A program made the translations under genes and the position numbers. Shown piece by piece: positions 6,116 to 7,149 of a stretch of DNA of 7,149 nt (position 1 is its first letter; each line of letters opens with the position of its first letter). The notes beneath the pieces were generated by a model that worked only from the letters and a program-made list of their open reading frames with translations, searched no databases and had not been told where the DNA came from. The stretch lies in NCBI GenBank assembly GCA_021784615.1, contig JAJYHU010000172.1, positions 3,358 through 10,506 of the forward strand, in the 5' to 3' direction. Source of the stretch: Acidobacteriota bacterium. Lineage in GTDB: Bacteria > Acidobacteriota > Terriglobia > UBA7540.

Positions 6116-6165
6116 AAGATAGCAGTTTCAAGTGGCTGAAGCAAGGCGATGCAGGCGGATAGCAA

Positions 6166-6214
6166 CCAGCTTCGCGGAAGGCTTTTCGCGCGGGGTAAAC
6201 GGTTCCAGCTTCGC
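6166..6214. repeat. Two 10-bp direct repeats upstream of the sigma operon
   Basis: CCAGCTTCGC occurs at 6166-6175 and again at 6205-6214 (GCGAAGCTGG on the transcribed strand), 39 bp apart start to start. Both are in the non-coding gap, 60 to 108 bp before the sigma factor start, a suitable place for regulator binding. The leftmost copy in transcription order runs into GGAACC, which resembles an ECF -35 element, but no matching -10 follows. A chance match is possible. Confidence 0.25.
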
Positions 6215-6230
6215 TGATCTTGCTTTGCCT

Positions 6231-6282
6231 AAAAGGAAAACCAAAACTGCCCGGAAGGAGCGTGCCGTGGCATGGAAGGCAG
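6231..6282 (-). terminator. Possible terminator of the ATP synthase operon
   Basis: Reading the minus strand after the atpC stop, CTGCC (6282-6278) can pair with GGCAG (6251-6247), enclosing a small TGCC/GGCA hairpin. The stem is directly followed by TTTTGGTTTTCCTTTT (6246-6231). The T-rich tail is terminator-like, but the stem is short and its loop large. Confidence 0.3.
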
Positions 6283-6313
6283 ACGTGCGCGGGACGGCCT
6301 GCAGCGCAAAAGC

Positions 6314-6739
6314 CTAGGACTTCGCATGCCGCGCCGTCTCCAGGCGGCAGATGGCGCGCCGCAAGGCTTCGCGAGCCTCCTGGATCTCGGCCTCATCTTC
6401 AGAGGGATGCTCTAAGCGCTTCTCGGCGCGATGCCGCGCGCGGTCAGCCCGGTCCACGTCAATATCTTCCGCGCGCTCCGCTGTGTCCGCCAGAATAATG
6501 ACGCGATCGGGAAGGACCTCCGCAAAACCCCAGTGAATGGCTATGTGGAAATCCATCTCGTCCTGGCGATAGGTCAGCATGCCGGAATGCAGTTCCGTCA
6601 GCAACGGAGCATGCCCGGGGAGGACGCCCAAATACCCTTCCTTGCCGGGAATGGAAACCTCATTGACCTCGCCTTCAACCAGTTCGCGGTCAGGGGTCAC
6701 GATTCGCAGTTGAATCCGGATTGGGAGCGCATCAGCCAT
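6314..6739 (-). CDS. atpC: ATP synthase F1 epsilon subunit
   Basis: Epsilon sits on the F1 central stalk, couples gamma to the c-ring and inhibits ATP hydrolysis. The 141-residue product has the family's usual length and layout: an N-terminal beta sandwich at about 5-88 with the signature LRIVTPDRELVEGEVNEVSI and PGKEGYLGVLPGHAPLL, and a C-terminal helical hairpin at about 89-138 (DRADRARHRAEKRLEHP, then EAREALRRAICRLETA). It follows atpD after 41 bases without a terminator, so both share a transcript, the common atpD-atpC operon end. The ATG at 6737-6739 lacks a Shine-Dalgarno at normal distance; AGGAA lies 20 bases upstream, before a small hairpin. Stop TAG at 6314-6316. Confidence 0.95.
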   Translation of the reverse strand: MADALPIRIQLRIVTPDRELVEGEVNEVSIPGKEGYLGVLPGHAPLLTELHSGMLTYRQDEMDFHIAIHWGFAEVLPDRVIILADTAERAEDIDVDRADRARHRAEKRLEHPSEDEAEIQEAREALRRAICRLETARHAKS

Positions 6740-6746
6740 ATCACGT

Positions 6747-6764
6747 GTTCTTTCAGAACTTCCT
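6747..6764 (-). promoter_or_regulatory. atpC ribosome binding site with an intervening hairpin
   Basis: On the minus strand, AGGAA (6764-6760) is followed by GTTCT-GAA-AGAAC (6759-6747), a 5-bp stem with a 3-nt loop, and then seven bases to the ATG. The linear distance of 20 bases is too long for a normal site; folding the hairpin would reduce it to seven. Confidence 0.35.
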
Positions 6765-6780
6765 GAGCCCTTGCGGCAAA

Positions 6781-7149
6781 CTAATCCGCTTTGAGTTTTT
6801 CAGCCTTTTCGAGAGCCTCCTCGATGGTCCCCACCATATAGAAAGCTTGCTCGGGAATGCCGTCGTGCTTGCCTTCCACGATTTCCTGGAAACCGCGAAT
6901 GGTGTCTTCCAGCTTGACGTAACGGCCTTCCAGCCCCGTAAACTGCTGGGCCACAAAGAAAGGCTGCGAAAGGAAACGTTGGATCTTCCGGGCGCGCGCC
7001 ACGGTCAACTTGTCCTCTTCGGAAAGCTCGTCGATGCCCAGAATGGCAATGATGTCCTGCAAGTCTTTGTATTTTTGCAGAATCGCCTTGACGGAGCGCG
7101 CCACGTTGTAATGGTCCGTTCCCAGCAGGCGCGGATCGAGCATGCGGGA
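6781..7149 (-). CDS. atpD: ATP synthase F1 beta subunit, C-terminal part (5' end outside window)
   Basis: Beta carries the catalytic nucleotide site of F1. Only the last 122 codons are in the window, read from SRMLDPRLLG at the edge to TAG at 6781-6783. This is the C-terminal helical domain, with the hallmark DELSEED at visible residues 40-46, which contacts gamma during torque generation, then KLTVARARKIQRFLSQPFFV and the conserved FTGLEGRYVKLEDT. The frame stays open to 7149; the ATG at 7141-7143 is internal because SRM precedes it, as in other beta subunits. The Walker A and B motifs lie upstream, outside the window. atpC follows in the same operon. Confidence 0.97.
   Translation of the reverse strand, partial: SRMLDPRLLGTDHYNVARSVKAILQKYKDLQDIIAILGIDELSEEDKLTVARARKIQRFLSQPFFVAQQFTGLEGRYVKLEDTIRGFQEIVEGKHDGIPEQAFYMVGTIEEALEKAEKLKAD

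Noticed and set aside
6116..6144. TTGCTT-17 bp-TATCTT on the minus strand as a sigma factor promoter
   Set aside because: Transcription would begin about three bases before the ATG and exclude the GAGG ribosome site; the -35 match is also only the TTG.
7141..7143. ATG as the start of a separate 120-residue gene
   Set aside because: The frame continues to the window edge as SRM, matching the inside of the ATP synthase beta subunit, so this is an internal Met.

Overview
The window looks like chromosomal DNA from a G+C-rich Gram-negative bacterium. The mix of genes and protein styles most resembles Acidobacteriota: an exported TPR protein behind an ECF sigma/anti-sigma pair, a kinase-less PASTA protein, and a DHPS with the 'AAAVTAAIL' style C-terminus. 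This placement is an inference from protein style, not from a marker gene. No tRNA, rRNA, CRISPR array, insertion sequence or phage gene was found.

Layout, left to right. (1) Positions 1-560, plus strand: the C-terminal part of homoserine dehydrogenase with its ACT domain. (2) 561-758: a non-coding leader with several short hairpins. (3) 759-1352, plus: a small exported helical protein of unknown function with a very good ribosome binding site. (4) 1379-1405: a perfect 12-bp hairpin in the convergent gap. (5) 1464-2192, minus: a membrane-anchored protein with three PASTA domains and no kinase. (6) 2287-3216, plus, divergent from it: dihydropteroate synthase (folP). (7) 3222-3254: a hairpin between convergent ends. 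(8) 3258-6106, minus: a tight three-gene operon, transcribed sigma factor -> anti-sigma factor -> exported TPR protein, with junctions of 0 and 5 nt. (9) 6314-7149, minus: the end of the ATP synthase operon, atpC and the C-terminal part of atpD.

The housekeeping parts (threonine/methionine biosynthesis, folate biosynthesis, F1Fo ATP synthase) are ordinary. The most interesting part is the sigma/anti-sigma/TPR operon. The anti-sigma factor has a cytoplasmic zinc-finger segment, one membrane span and an outer domain that reads like a TonB C-terminal domain. The third protein is exported and carries an HQxxH ... E pattern that looks like a metalloprotease active site with the catalytic Glu changed to Gln, followed by TPR-like helices. 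Together they suggest an envelope-sensing circuit whose signal passes through the periplasmic domain of the anti-sigma factor, possibly with the exported protein as partner or output. That functional link is inferred from gene order and domain content only.
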